The notes: generated by a model from the letters alone, not told the origin. DNA of 64,000 nt from Ruminococcaceae bacterium UBA1405 (GCA_002305685.1 DBQB01000024.1:38247-102246); one strand, 5' to 3'; shown: positions 1 to 9,208, counted from the first letter of the stretch. Program-made: numbers and translations.

Positions 1-1112
1 GCATCCTGCACCAGCGCCATACGTACATGACCCTCTCCCGAAGGGCCAAAAGCACTGCCGGGGGTTACCAGCACACCGGTTTTTTCAAACAGATCCAGCA
101 CAAACTGCTGGGAGGATTGATAGTGGGACGGAATCTCAGCCCAGACGAACATGGTAGAACTGCACCGTTCCACCGGCCATCCGATGGCGCTGAGACCATC
201 GCAAAGGATGTCCCGACGGTCCTGGTAAGCCTTGCAGGTAACCGCTACACAGGACTGATCTCCGGTGAGCGCCGCGATGGCAGCTCTCTGAATGGGCAGG
301 AACATTCCGTAATCCATATTGGATTTGAGCACCGACAATTTTTTGACCACTTCCCGATTGCCGATGCAAAATCCAATTCGGGCTCCGGCAAGGCCATAGG
401 TCTTGGAGAGAGAGTTAAACTCCACACCTACTTCCTTGGCGCCGGGATAGGCCAAAAAGCTGCCGCAATGCGCCCCGTCAAAGACCAGCTCGCTGTAGGC
501 GTTGTCGTGCAGCACTATGATATCGTACTTTTTGGCAAAGGCAATGAGTTTTTCATAGAACCAATCGGGAGCCATGGCGGTGGTGGGGTTGTTGGGGTAG
601 GAGACGATCATCAGCTTGGCTTTCTGGGCAATCTCCTCAGGAATCTGGGAAAAATCAATCAGATAATCGTTTTCCCGGCGCATCGGCATAAAATACCGGG
701 TAGCTCCGGCAATCAGCGGGCCGTCCCCGAACACCGGATAGCAGGGGTCCGGAACCAGCACCACATCCCCCTCGTCCACAATAGACAGTGAGATATGGGC
801 AAGGCCTTCCTGAGAACCCAGCAGCGACACCACCTCGGTGCGGGGGTCCAGCTGCACACCGTAACGGCGCTGATACCACTGAGCCACCGCATCCTGAAGT
901 TCCGGCAGATCGTTGAGGGCATATACATAATTTTTCGTGTCAGCAGTAGCGTCCAGCAAAGCTTTCACAATGTGGGGCGCCGGTGGAATGTTGGGCGCAC
1001 CCACACTCAAATCCACCACATGGCACCCTTCCTTCAGCTTTTGCTGTTTCATCTGCGCCAGCACCGAAAAAATACCCGATCCAAAAGCGTCCATTCTTTT
1101 TGCAAATTTCAT
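1..1112 (-). CDS. PLP-dependent class I/II aminotransferase (3' end outside window)
   Basis: About 370 residues are visible and the gene runs off the left edge. It starts at an ATG behind a GGAAGGAAG ribosome-binding site. Fold-type I hallmarks are present: SYPNNPT at about 171-177 (substrate and cofactor binding Asn), the HDNAY segment with the PLP-contacting Asp at about 203 and Tyr at 206, and SLSKTYGLAGARIG with the Schiff-base Lys at about 237. The N-terminal pattern (VDLSVGAPNIPP) and overall architecture fit aspartate/alanine-type transaminases of the COG0436 group; LL-diaminopimelate aminotransferase is a less likely relative. The enzyme would exchange an amino group between an amino acid and 2-oxoglutarate in the cytosol. 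The exact substrate cannot be read from sequence. Confidence 0.9.
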   Translation of the reverse strand, partial: MKFAKRMDAFGSGIFSVLAQMKQQKLKEGCHVVDLSVGAPNIPPAPHIVKALLDATADTKNYVYALNDLPELQDAVAQWYQRRYGVQLDPRTEVVSLLGSQEGLAHISLSIVDEGDVVLVPDPCYPVFGDGPLIAGATRYFMPMRRENDYLIDFSQIPEEIAQKAKLMIVSYPNNPTTAMAPDWFYEKLIAFAKKYDIIVLHDNAYSELVFDGAHCGSFLAYPGAKEVGVEFNSLSKTYGLAGARIGFCIGNREVVKKLSVLKSNMDYGMFLPIQRAAIAALTGDQSCVAVTCKAYQDRRDILCDGLSAIGWPVERCSSTMFVWAEIPSHYQSSQQFVLDLFEKTGVLVTPGSAFGPSGEGHVRMALVQD

Positions 1113-1273
1113 ACTGTAACTTCCTTCCTGCTATTCACACATCCCAATAAGGATTTTATCTGCACCTTTCCACGGTATACCCACCGGAACCGATGGTATA
1201 AGATGATTACAGTATAGCACGCTGCGTATTTTTTGCCAACAAAAAGTGCTTTTTTTCTCTTTTTTGCCGGCAG

Positions 1274-1302
1274 TTGCAGTTTTTCCCCGATAGGATTATA
1301 CT
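1274..1302 (+). promoter_or_regulatory. Sigma-A-type promoter of the amidohydrolase-SDR pair
   Basis: TTGCAG at 1274-1279 and TATACT at 1297-1302 are separated by exactly 17 bases. Transcription should start near 1309, about 37 bases before the amidohydrolase ATG. Confidence 0.6.
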
Positions 1303-1307
1303 AAAAG

Positions 1308-1321
1308 GGTAAACTTTTACC
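1308..1321. promoter_or_regulatory. Inverted repeat at the transcription start (possible operator)
   Basis: GGTAAA-CT-TTTACC is a perfect 6-2-6 palindrome lying on the predicted start site of the promoter at 1274-1302, a position where a repressor would block initiation. The regulator is unknown. Confidence 0.35.
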
Positions 1322-1345
1322 TTTCTCAGACCGAGGTATCTGGCA

Positions 1346-2152
1346 ATGAAATATATCGACGCACATCTTCATTTTTGTCCCGATTCCGTCCATTTTCAGG
1401 ATATCGCCCGGGACGCAGGACATCAAAATACCCGGGAACACCTGTTGCAGGTCTGTAAGCAAAACCAGATTGTCCACTGTATCGTTATGGGCAACACGGA
1501 TCTGGACGAAAACTGGCAGCAGTATCCCGATTTCTTCAGCTTTTGTGTCGGTGTGGACCAACAGGCGCTCAGTGGTAACCCGGAACAATCTCTGGCGCGG
1601 GTGGAAGCTTTTTTGCAGCAGCAGCGCTGTGTAGGGATCAAGCTCTATCCCGGTTACAGCCATATCTATCTCTCCGATCCCCTGCTGCATCCCTATTACC
1701 GTCTGGCGCAAAAATACGACAAACCGGTAGCCATACACACCGGCGCCGTCGCCAATTCCCGGGCGCTGCTCAAATACAGCCATCCGCTGCTGCTGGATGA
1801 GGTGGCGGTAACGTTTCCCCAGGTACGTTTCGTGATGTGCCATATGGGAAATCCCTGGCTTCAGGATGCGGCAGCGGTTCTGGAGAAAAACCCCAATGTA
1901 TCGGCGGACCTCTCGGGATTGCTGGTAGGACGGTTGCCGATTCGTTTTTACGAGGAGCACGAAAGCTACCTGACACTGCTAAAAACCTGGATCGAGTATG
2001 TGGACGATTACAGCCGTCTGATGTATGGGACCGACTGGCCGCTGGTCAACATCCCCGATTACCAGAACTTTATTTCCCGGGTAATCCCGGAACGCCATCA
2101 GCAAAAGGTATTTTTTGAAAATGCCAATCAAATCTATCAATTAGGGCTATGA
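1346..2152 (+). CDS. Metal-dependent amidohydrolase family protein (COG2159-like TIM barrel)
   Basis: 268 residues. The N-terminal DAHLHF supplies the HxH metal ligands (His7, His9). GIKLYPG (Lys99), AIHTG (His131), MCHMG (His166) and YGTDWP (Asp230) follow in the order expected of the amidohydrolase superfamily. This subgroup includes decarboxylases and hydrolases of cyclic or carboxylated substrates, so the reaction is not assignable. It is soluble, with no signal peptide. A predicted SDR gene starts 37 bases downstream on the same strand without a terminator between them, so the two are probably co-transcribed from the promoter at 1274-1302. Confidence 0.85.
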   Translation: MKYIDAHLHFCPDSVHFQDIARDAGHQNTREHLLQVCKQNQIVHCIVMGNTDLDENWQQYPDFFSFCVGVDQQALSGNPEQSLARVEAFLQQQRCVGIKLYPGYSHIYLSDPLLHPYYRLAQKYDKPVAIHTGAVANSRALLKYSHPLLLDEVAVTFPQVRFVMCHMGNPWLQDAAAVLEKNPNVSADLSGLLVGRLPIRFYEEHESYLTLLKTWIEYVDDYSRLMYGTDWPLVNIPDYQNFISRVIPERHQQKVFFENANQIYQLGL

Positions 2153-2189
2153 ATGGCCCGTATTCCACTTCTAAAAGGAGGAAACCATC

Positions 2190-3212
2190 TTGAAAATCCT
2201 GATTCTCGGCGGTACCGGCCTTATTAGCTCCGCCATTGTCCGCCAGGGACTGGCAGCAGGCCATGAAATCGTGGTGGTTAACCGCGGCAAACGTCCCTCC
2301 CCCTTCGCAAGTCAAATTGAGACCATCTGTGCGGACCGGCGCGAAGAAAATTTTGCCTCCAAACTGGAAAAGGTTAAGGCCGATGCGGTGATCGATATGA
2401 TCTCCTACAACGCCGCCGACGCCCGTCAAACGGTACAGCTATTTCAGGGGAAAACCAGCCATCTGATCTTCACCTCCAGCTCGGCTGCCTACAAACGACC
2501 TTTCCACTCCTTCCCACTGCGGGAGGATGCGGAAGAATTATGGGACGACCCTGGTTTCGCCTACGCCTACTATAAGGCGGAGATGGAGCGATATCTGCGG
2601 CAGGCCCGAAAAGAGCAGCCCATCCCCATCACCATCATCCGCCCCTCCCTCACCTTTGGGGCAGGAGCCACAAACTTTGGTCTGCTGCGGCAGAATTATA
2701 ATGTCGTACATCGGATGCGGCAGCATCTGCCGCTGGTGATGGTGGGAGAAGGCACCATTCCCTGGTCCTTTACCTTCTCCGACGATCTGGCAAAGGGCTA
2801 TATCCTCAGCTGCTGCAATCCCAAAACCTTCAACGACGATTTTCATATCACCAACACCGAGGTGGTACTTTGGGAAGACCTGTACCGCGCCATCGGGGAA
2901 ATCATCGGGGAAACACCCCAGCTGGTATATGTCCCTACCCAAACCCTTCAGATGGCCGATCCGGATCTTTTCGGACATCTCTGGTATGAAAAACGATTCC
3001 CCGGCGTTTTCAGCATGGAAAAATTCCAGAAAGCCGTCCCCGCCTATCAGCCTTCCATCACCCTCAAACAGGGTATGTCTGACCTGATTGACTGGTGGGA
3101 GAAAAACGCCTGTGAAATTGACAGCGGTAAAATGCGTCTGGAAGATACCATCTGCCAATGCGTGTTTGATTTTCAAAAGACGCTGTGTGAAAAACTCAGC
3201 GGTCAGGCGTGA
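2190..3212 (+). CDS. NAD-dependent epimerase/dehydratase family protein (extended SDR)
   Basis: 340 residues starting at TTG, placed 8 bases after a strong AAAAGGAGGAAACC ribosome-binding site. The Rossmann motif GGTGLI (residues 7-12) follows the first beta strand, a TSSS segment sits near 95-98, and Tyr125-A-Y-Y-Lys129 gives the YxxxK catalytic pair. This is the atypical/extended SDR architecture of nucleotide-sugar epimerases and isoflavone-reductase-like proteins. The substrate is unknown. It probably forms an operon with the upstream amidohydrolase and ends at a bidirectional terminator facing the convergent aconitase gene. Confidence 0.88.
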   Translation: MKILILGGTGLISSAIVRQGLAAGHEIVVVNRGKRPSPFASQIETICADRREENFASKLEKVKADAVIDMISYNAADARQTVQLFQGKTSHLIFTSSSAAYKRPFHSFPLREDAEELWDDPGFAYAYYKAEMERYLRQARKEQPIPITIIRPSLTFGAGATNFGLLRQNYNVVHRMRQHLPLVMVGEGTIPWSFTFSDDLAKGYILSCCNPKTFNDDFHITNTEVVLWEDLYRAIGEIIGETPQLVYVPTQTLQMADPDLFGHLWYEKRFPGVFSMEKFQKAVPAYQPSITLKQGMSDLIDWWEKNACEIDSGKMRLEDTICQCVFDFQKTLCEKLSGQA

Positions 3213-3288
3213 CAAACCGCTAACCATTTTCAGCGCCGCCTATCCTATTCTCTTGGGATAGTCAAGTTGTTTGATCACACAGTACCAA

Positions 3289-3336
3289 AAAATCCGGAAG
3301 ATTTGCGTCATAATGGCACAAATCTTCCGGATTTTT
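3289..3336. terminator. Bidirectional intrinsic terminator
   Basis: AAAATCCGGAAGATTTG (3289-3305) pairs with CAAATCTTCCGGATTTTT (3319-3336), giving a long stem with an A-tract on one side and a T-tract on the other. It lies between two convergent genes and can serve both strands. Confidence 0.85.
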
Positions 3337-3395
3337 ATGTTGCAAATCTTTTCCGTGTAGGTTGCTGTCGTTTTCTCTGGGAACGGTGCCAGACC

Positions 3396-5714
3396 TTATT
3401 TTTTCTTTTGCCGGTTAAAATTGATCAGGCATCCGGCCAAAATAATGGCCCGTTCATTGTCGGTCATATCATCCAGTTTCAGGGAGAAGGGCACAATGGA
3501 ACCATTTTTACAGATGGCATAGGCGCTAATGGACTGCGCTTTCTCCTCCACTGCCTTGCGGATGTTGGGAAGGAAAACCGAATCCCCCAACTGGAAGGGC
3601 AGCTGATCTTGGTTCTGCTCCTTCTCCAGCACAAAGGGAAGCATTCCCCAGTTGATCAGATTGGAGCGATAACGCTTGGTGGCATATTCTCTGGCAATGT
3701 TGGCCCATCCTCCCAATACCTTCTGGCAGGAAGCGGCCTGTTCCCGGGCGGAACCGTCTCCGGGTTTTTCGGCATATACCAGGCTGCCGATGCCGGTGGT
3801 CATGGGATCAATCTTCTCAAACCCCGGCAGGGTGCGGATTGCATCAAAGAGTTGTTTGATCTCTGTCACCTGCTCCGGTGACACGCCGTTGAGCCGGTCT
3901 TTTTCCACCTTTTGCAGCGCTTTGGCTCGTCCAACATATCCGGGATCTTTTCTCGAAAGGGTAAACTCCGCCAGTTTCAGTGGATTGGAGCGATAGCTGG
4001 AGGTTTCACCGGAGGGAATCAGCTCATCGGTGGTGGTCACCGGATCGTGAATCTCGCTGGCCACCGTCAGCAGAAGATGATCGGTGAGCGCCGACATCTG
4101 GGGCCAATCGGCAATGTTGGGTCCAAAGCGAAGTTCCTGGGTGATATCTGCACGGCCAAACCCATTATACACCCGGTTTTCATAAACGGTTTTGTTGAAG
4201 AAATATTTGGGCTTTGTATAGTTTACATCCAGATCGGTGGCGGGGGTAAGGATACCGCCCCGAATGGCAGTGGCGGCGATGGAGCGGGCGTCCATCAGCG
4301 CAACGGTGGCAATCTGACCGCCGGATGGTTTGGAACCTTCCCGGTTGGGAAAGTTGCGGGTGGAGTGCCGAATGCTCAGGCAGTTGTTGGCCGGAACATC
4401 CCCTGCCCCAAAGCAGGGGCCGCAGAAGGCGGTGCGCACCGTCGCGCCGCTGGCCATAAATGCGGAGATGGCGCCATTTGCCACCAGCTCCATAAACACC
4501 GGCTGGCTGGAAGGATAGATGCTCAGACTGAATTCATCGCACCCGATGGAATGACCCCGGAGAATATCGGCGGCATCCACCAGATTATCATAGGTACCGC
4601 CGGCGCATCCGGCAATCACTCCCTGCTCCACCCGCAGACCATCGGCGGTAATTTTATCCCGCAGTTTGACCTCTACCCCAGGAGTTGCCAGCTGTTTGGT
4701 GGCGTTTTGCTCCACCTGCGCCAGAATATCCTGCAAATTGGCGTTTAGTTCCCGAACGGTAAAGGTGTTGCTGGGGTGAAAAGGCATGGCGATCATGGGT
4801 TCCACAGTGGAAAGATCTACATACACCATCCCGTCATAGTATGCGACAGGGCCGGGGGAAAGCTTCCGGTAAGCTTCGGGGCGTCCATGGATCTCAAAAT
4901 ATTCCTGGGTTTTTTCGTCGGTCACCCAGATGGAGGAAAGGCAGGTGGTCTCAGTGGTCATGACGTCAATGCCGTTGCGGTATTCACAGTTTAGATTGGC
5001 AACGCCATCCCCCACAAATTCCAGCACCTTGTTTTTCACATATCCGTTTTGGAACACGGCGCCCACAATGGCCAGCGCCACATCCTGAGGTCCTACCCCT
5101 TTGGTGGGAGAACCGGTCAGATATACAGCAATCACCTGAGGGCGTTTTACATCGTAGGTACTCCCCAAAAGCTGCTTTGCCAGCTCGCCACCGCCTTCAC
5201 CGATGGCCATCGTACCCAGAGCGCCATAACGGGTATGGCTGTCGGAACCCAAAATCATCTTTCCGCAGCCGCTCATCATCTCCCGCATATACTGATGAAT
5301 CACCGCCTGATGGGCTGGGACATAGATACCGCCATACTTTTTGGCCGCAGAAAGGCCAAAAAGGTGATCATCTTCATTGATGGTGCCGCCCACTGCACAG
5401 AGAGAGTTGTGGCAGTTGGTCAGCACATAGGGGATGGGAAAAACGTCCATACCGCTGGCGCGGGCAGTTTGAATGATACCCACATAGGTGATATCGTGGG
5501 AAGCCATAGCGTCAAATTTGATTTTGAGATGCTCCATATCCTGCGACGTATTATGGTTTTTCAGGATGGAATAGGCGATGGTTGCGGCAGACGCCTCCCT
5601 CTTGGAAGGCAGATATCCCAGCTGAGACTTTAGCTTGGAAGCTGCCTGATCGTCATCGGCCACCACGGTGGAGCCGTCCAACAGCCATACGCCGGTATCG
5701 GATAATTTCACCAT
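3396..5714 (-). CDS. Aconitase-family hydratase
   Basis: 772 residues. The family's [4Fe-4S] ligands are visible: Cys370 in IAGCAGG, and Cys431 and Cys434 in FCGPCFGAGD, with C-x60-C-x2-C spacing close to that of canonical aconitases. The active-site LGSDSHT segment is at about 155-161, and a C-terminal swivel domain carries the YRSNLINWGMLP segment. The likely role is citrate/isocitrate interconversion, feeding the NADP-isocitrate dehydrogenase at 16.4 kb to make 2-oxoglutarate. The protein resembles the less-studied hydratase branch (YbhJ-like), so a related dehydration substrate is possible. It is a single-gene unit with its own promoter and an operator-like palindrome at the start site. 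Confidence 0.88.
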   Translation of the reverse strand: MVKLSDTGVWLLDGSTVVADDDQAASKLKSQLGYLPSKREASAATIAYSILKNHNTSQDMEHLKIKFDAMASHDITYVGIIQTARASGMDVFPIPYVLTNCHNSLCAVGGTINEDDHLFGLSAAKKYGGIYVPAHQAVIHQYMREMMSGCGKMILGSDSHTRYGALGTMAIGEGGGELAKQLLGSTYDVKRPQVIAVYLTGSPTKGVGPQDVALAIVGAVFQNGYVKNKVLEFVGDGVANLNCEYRNGIDVMTTETTCLSSIWVTDEKTQEYFEIHGRPEAYRKLSPGPVAYYDGMVYVDLSTVEPMIAMPFHPSNTFTVRELNANLQDILAQVEQNATKQLATPGVEVKLRDKITADGLRVEQGVIAGCAGGTYDNLVDAADILRGHSIGCDEFSLSIYPSSQPVFMELVANGAISAFMASGATVRTAFCGPCFGAGDVPANNCLSIRHSTRNFPNREGSKPSGGQIATVALMDARSIAATAIRGGILTPATDLDVNYTKPKYFFNKTVYENRVYNGFGRADITQELRFGPNIADWPQMSALTDHLLLTVASEIHDPVTTTDELIPSGETSSYRSNPLKLAEFTLSRKDPGYVGRAKALQKVEKDRLNGVSPEQVTEIKQLFDAIRTLPGFEKIDPMTTGIGSLVYAEKPGDGSAREQAASCQKVLGGWANIAREYATKRYRSNLINWGMLPFVLEKEQNQDQLPFQLGDSVFLPNIRKAVEEKAQSISAYAICKNGSIVPFSLKLDDMTDNERAIILAGCLINFNRQKKK

Positions 5715-5805
5715 AATTGCAAAACCTCCCTATCAGCAGCATCCTAAAAGATGCCGCCATCTGTCAATCGTTCCCTCTCAAATGGATCTTGCCCTTTCGG
5801 CAAAC

Positions 5806-5820
5806 CAACCAGACTGGTTG
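5806..5820. promoter_or_regulatory. CAACCAG-A-CTGGTTG palindrome, probable operator
   Basis: A perfect 7-1-7 inverted repeat lies immediately downstream of the predicted aconitase transcription start. Its shape is typical of sites for TetR-like or other dimeric repressors. No regulator gene is adjacent, so the binding protein is unknown. Confidence 0.45.
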
Positions 5821-5828
5821 CTTTTTAC

Positions 5829-5857
5829 ATCTTAGCATATATGCCCTCAATTTGCAA
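5829..5857 (-). promoter_or_regulatory. Promoter of the aconitase-family gene
   Basis: Read on the minus strand, TTGCAA (5852-5857) and TAAGAT (5829-5834) are spaced by 17 bases. The predicted start is near 5822, about 110 bases before the ATG. Confidence 0.5.
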
Positions 5858-5940
5858 AGGAAACTGCCCATTGCTCCGGCGGTATAAATTTTGTTTTCTC
5901 TCCAACACTATCTGCAAAGCAAGTGAAAGGAAGCGAAACC

Positions 5941-6900
5941 ATGCACGAGCCCCACCGCTATCCGGGAAAGCATTTTTCCCCCCGCCATCTTTACCTGCGC
6001 AGTTTTATTCTATCCTTCTGCATCTCACTGCTGGCACTGATGTCGCTGGGCGCGATGGTGCTGGCGCGCGGAGATCTGTTGGAACTGCGCCGCGATATCT
6101 CCGGGGAGAACACCGACGCCGCACAGGTGCTGGGCAACGCCCAAGAGGTTCCCATCTCCTCTCCCAGCCTCACCGCCGCCCGGGAGGAGGATGCTCTTAC
6201 GGTGCTGATCATGGGAAGAAAGGATGAGCAAAGCGTCTCCAACACCTATCTGCTGGTGCGTTTTGACCCGGCCCAGGGCCGCATTCCCGTGCTGTGTCTG
6301 CCCCCACAAACAATGGTGGTAAAACCCCAGGGAGATTCATCTCCCATCTCCCTATCCCAGGCCTACAGCTTTGGGGGACAGGCTTTGGCGGTGCAGGGAT
6401 TGGAGAACACGCTAGGCATCGAAATTGATCGATATGCTGTAGTGGAGGTACAGCCTTTTGTGGAGATCGCCTCCATGTTTGGACCCATCCAGTATCTTTT
6501 GGGATACAACCTCAGCTTTCAGGACGAGGAACGCTCCATTCAGCTCTCCAAAGGGATGCAGCTGGTGGACGGACAAAAGGCGGTAGATATTGTCACCTAC
6601 CCGCTCTATCCAGGCGGAGAAAGAACCCGGGCCGAGATAACGGGAGCGCTGGCGGTACAAATCATCAACACCCACCTCTCCCTGATCTCCTCCCCCACAG
6701 CAGACAGCTTATTTAAGGGGGTCATCAATCGTATCTCCACCGACATTACCTATCTGGATTTTGAACAGCGCAGACGGATGGCGGCGGAGATGACTACCCT
6801 TTCTCCCGCCGTACAGCTGTTTGCAGAGGGCGGATTTGACACCCAGGGCGGTTATCTTTTGTCGGAAAAATCTTTGGAACAAATCCGGCAATATTTTTAG
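5941..6900 (+). CDS. LytR-CpsA-Psr (LCP)-like membrane-anchored protein
   Basis: 319 residues. The ATG at 5941 is chosen because AAAGGAAG sits 7-8 bases upstream; a GTG at 5923 is in frame but would overlap that site. A basic N-terminus (about 1-22) leads into one transmembrane helix (about 23-43, LSFCISLLALMSLGAMVLA) and an extracellular domain. VLIMGRKD, the NTYLLVRFDPA segment and VDIVTYPLYPGGE-R-TRAEITGAL resemble LCP domains, which transfer wall polymers from lipid carriers to peptidoglycan. Several canonical LCP Arg/Asp positions look diverged, so it may be a non-catalytic or regulatory relative. It is transcribed alone and ends in a strong hairpin. Confidence 0.65.
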   Translation: MHEPHRYPGKHFSPRHLYLRSFILSFCISLLALMSLGAMVLARGDLLELRRDISGENTDAAQVLGNAQEVPISSPSLTAAREEDALTVLIMGRKDEQSVSNTYLLVRFDPAQGRIPVLCLPPQTMVVKPQGDSSPISLSQAYSFGGQALAVQGLENTLGIEIDRYAVVEVQPFVEIASMFGPIQYLLGYNLSFQDEERSIQLSKGMQLVDGQKAVDIVTYPLYPGGERTRAEITGALAVQIINTHLSLISSPTADSLFKGVINRISTDITYLDFEQRRRMAAEMTTLSPAVQLFAEGGFDTQGGYLLSEKSLEQIRQYF

Positions 6901-6916
6901 GTTCATAAAAATTTAT

Positions 6917-6949
6917 GGGTGTGGGATGGCGTCAAGCCATTCCACACCC
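6917..6949. terminator. Hairpin terminator between convergent genes
   Basis: GGGTGTGGGATGGC (6917-6930) and GCCATTCCACACCC (6936-6949) form a 14-bp stem with one G-T type mismatch and a 5-base loop. It overlaps the last codons of the minus-strand MerR gene and can stop transcription in either direction. Confidence 0.7.
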
Positions 6950-7777
6950 CTCTTTCTCAGATATGGGAATACTGATCTCGGTGACAAACTTTTCGGTATC
7001 CTCTGTAACGCCGTAATCGATCATGGTGATCTCCCGCGAAAAACCGCTGATGGTCAACCGGTGTTCCCGGATATAGGATAACAGTCTGAGATACGGCTGC
7101 TGGGCTTGGGTATGGCTTCCCTGGAAACGAATGGAGACGCAGGAGGTCTGCGGAAGGGTAATGGTATCCCCTTCAAACCAATCCTCATCGTCCAGAATCA
7201 GAAAAATACAGTCATACTGTTCCAACCGTCTGGCGCAAAGATTCTCCTGAGAAATTCCCACCCCCACCTTGCCCAGAAAGATCACGCCCTCCCCTTTGGA
7301 GCGTTCCAACTGACGGATGGGGCCTTCCATATCCCAAAAATTGCGGATGGTCAAGGATGTGGACATCAAGACAATGCGGCAGGATTTCAGAGTTCCCCGG
7401 ATCACCGTGTCAAATTGGGAGTGCTGCGCATCCTCCAGCTGCTGTAGACGGTTGTCAATCTTTCGCTGAATTCTTTGCAGCTGTTGTATCTTTGCGGCTA
7501 CGATCTGCTTTTGCTGGAACAACTTCTTTTTAATTACAGCAATATCCCGATTCTGCACAAACCCGGCAATCTCTGAAAGTGGCATATCCAAAGCCCGCAG
7601 ATATCGAATGGTATTTAACACCTCAAACTGCCGCACGCTATAGTAGCGATAGCCCGTATCCTTATCGATGAGCTGAGGAACCAGCAATCCCAGCGCTTCA
7701 TAGTGGCGCAGACTGCTGACGCTGATGTGAAACAGCTTTGCCACATCTCCAATTTGAAACAGTTTATCTTCCTGCAT
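6932..7777 (-). CDS. MerR-family transcriptional regulator with effector-binding domain
   Basis: 281 residues. The ATG at 7777 is preferred over the upstream GTG because AAAGAGG lies just ahead of it. The N-terminus carries the MerR winged helix (FQIGDVAKLFHISVSSLRHY, then the wing with DTGYRYYS), and a glutamine-rich helix at about 75-120 would form the antiparallel coiled-coil dimer interface. The C-terminal about 160 residues look like a GyrI/BltR-type ligand pocket, as in multidrug-responsive regulators. The start overlaps the end of the MATE exporter gene by 14 bases, so both are translated from one mRNA. The operon promoter has the 19-bp spacer and dyad typical of MerR control. Confidence 0.9.
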   Translation of the reverse strand: MQEDKLFQIGDVAKLFHISVSSLRHYEALGLLVPQLIDKDTGYRYYSVRQFEVLNTIRYLRALDMPLSEIAGFVQNRDIAVIKKKLFQQKQIVAAKIQQLQRIQRKIDNRLQQLEDAQHSQFDTVIRGTLKSCRIVLMSTSLTIRNFWDMEGPIRQLERSKGEGVIFLGKVGVGISQENLCARRLEQYDCIFLILDDEDWFEGDTITLPQTSCVSIRFQGSHTQAQQPYLRLLSYIREHRLTISGFSREITMIDYGVTEDTEKFVTEISIPISEKEGCGMA

Positions 7778-9137
7778 AAGAACCTCTTTGCGCACCGGAT
7801 TTTGGGTGGGTGATCATCCAATAGGCAATCACGCACACAAGGACGGACACCAGCGAACCTGCCGCCGTGGCAAGACCCATCGGGAGCAGCGTGGTGGGGA
7901 AAAGCATGGAGGTCAGGTACGCTCCCGGCACCCGCACCAATACAATCGAGATGACATTATGCAGAAAAGACAGCATGGATTTTCCACAGGCACAAAAATA
8001 TCCGCTGAAACTAAAGTGGATCCCCGCAAATACACAGTCCCATACATAACCGCGGATATACTGTCCCCCCAGACGGATGACATCCTGTCCATCGGTCCGA
8101 GAGACATCGGTAAACAGTCCCACAATCGGTTCGGCAAAAAACTGTACCATCAACGCAATACATAGACCAAAGCAAAGGGAAATCGCCACCGCGTAGGCTA
8201 GGGTACGCTTGGCGCGCTGCGGTTTTCCCGCTCCAAAATTCTGAGCTCCCAGCGAGGAAACGGTGGAGAGCATCGAAGAAGGCACCAAAAACAGAAAACT
8301 GATGATCTTCTCAACAATTCCCACCGCAGCGGCGTCGGTAAGTCCACGGCTGTTGGCAATCACCGTAATCAGCAGAAAGGAAATCTGAATGAATCCGTCC
8401 TGCAATGCAACCGGAACACCTACCCGAAGAATCTGACCCATGGCGGGACGGACCGGCGAGAGATCGTTTTTTTTCACAGCAATACCACTATTTTTCTTTG
8501 CAATAAAGACCAGAGAAATCACAACGCTGCATCCCTGGGAGAGGGTGGTACCCAAAGCGGCTCCCACCGGCCCCATTGCCAGAGCTCCCATAAAAAGATA
8601 ATCCAGCCCAATATTCATCACACAGGCCACCGCAATAAAGTACATTGGACTTTTGGAATCCCCCAGGCCGCGAAAGATGGCGCTGATGATGTTGTAAGCG
8701 GTAATCAAAGGAATCCCTAAAAAGCAGACGGTCAGATAGGATTCCGTCCCGGCAACCGCCTGTTCCGGTGTGGACATAACCTGCACAATCGGTTTCACCA
8801 ACGCCAGAAGTACCGCTGTGAGCACCACTGAGAGGGAGAGAAACAGCGTGACAGTATTGCCGATGCTGACGGCAGCTTTCCTCTTATCGTTGGCTCCGAT
8901 GGCCTGTCCGATGGCTACCGTAGAGCCCATAGACAGCCCCACAATCATCACCGTGAGCATATGCATCACCTGCGAACCGATGGAAACGGCAGTAGTGCTG
9001 GCTACCCCTTCAAACTGCCCGATGATAAATAGATCGGCCATACCATACAAGGTTTGCAGAAAATAGGAGAGCAGGTATGGCACAGAGAACATTAGGACGG
9101 TTCGTAAAACACTTCCGGTGGTCAAATTCTTTTCCAT
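7764..9137 (-). CDS. MATE-family multidrug/cation antiporter
   Basis: 457 residues with about twelve hydrophobic helices and the internally duplicated MATE pattern: each half begins near a Pro/Gly-rich segment (MFSVPYLLSYFLQTLYGMAD in the first half, VALQDGFIQ in the second). Family members export cationic drugs and metabolites in exchange for Na+ or H+ across the cytoplasmic membrane. It starts at ATG behind AAAGAGG. It is the first gene of an operon with an overlapping MerR regulator, which argues for inducible efflux controlled by the transported ligand. Confidence 0.92.
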   Translation of the reverse strand: MEKNLTTGSVLRTVLMFSVPYLLSYFLQTLYGMADLFIIGQFEGVASTTAVSIGSQVMHMLTVMIVGLSMGSTVAIGQAIGANDKRKAAVSIGNTVTLFLSLSVVLTAVLLALVKPIVQVMSTPEQAVAGTESYLTVCFLGIPLITAYNIISAIFRGLGDSKSPMYFIAVACVMNIGLDYLFMGALAMGPVGAALGTTLSQGCSVVISLVFIAKKNSGIAVKKNDLSPVRPAMGQILRVGVPVALQDGFIQISFLLITVIANSRGLTDAAAVGIVEKIISFLFLVPSSMLSTVSSLGAQNFGAGKPQRAKRTLAYAVAISLCFGLCIALMVQFFAEPIVGLFTDVSRTDGQDVIRLGGQYIRGYVWDCVFAGIHFSFSGYFCACGKSMLSFLHNVISIVLVRVPGAYLTSMLFPTTLLPMGLATAAGSLVSVLVCVIAYWMITHPKSGAQRGSYAGR

Positions 9138-9177
9138 TGCTTATAACCTCTTTCGTAATTTGCAGCTGCATGGTATC

Positions 9178-9208
9178 ATTATAAACTTTACAACCATTGT
9201 AGAGTCAA
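9178..9208 (-). promoter_or_regulatory. MerR-type promoter with 19-bp spacer and dyad operator
   Basis: On the minus strand, TTGACT (9203-9208) and TATAAT (9178-9183) are 19 bases apart, longer than the usual 17 and characteristic of MerR-activated promoters. The spacer holds a near-perfect dyad at 9185-9205: ACTTTACAA, CCA, TTGTAGAGT. It drives the MATE-MerR operon. Confidence 0.8.
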
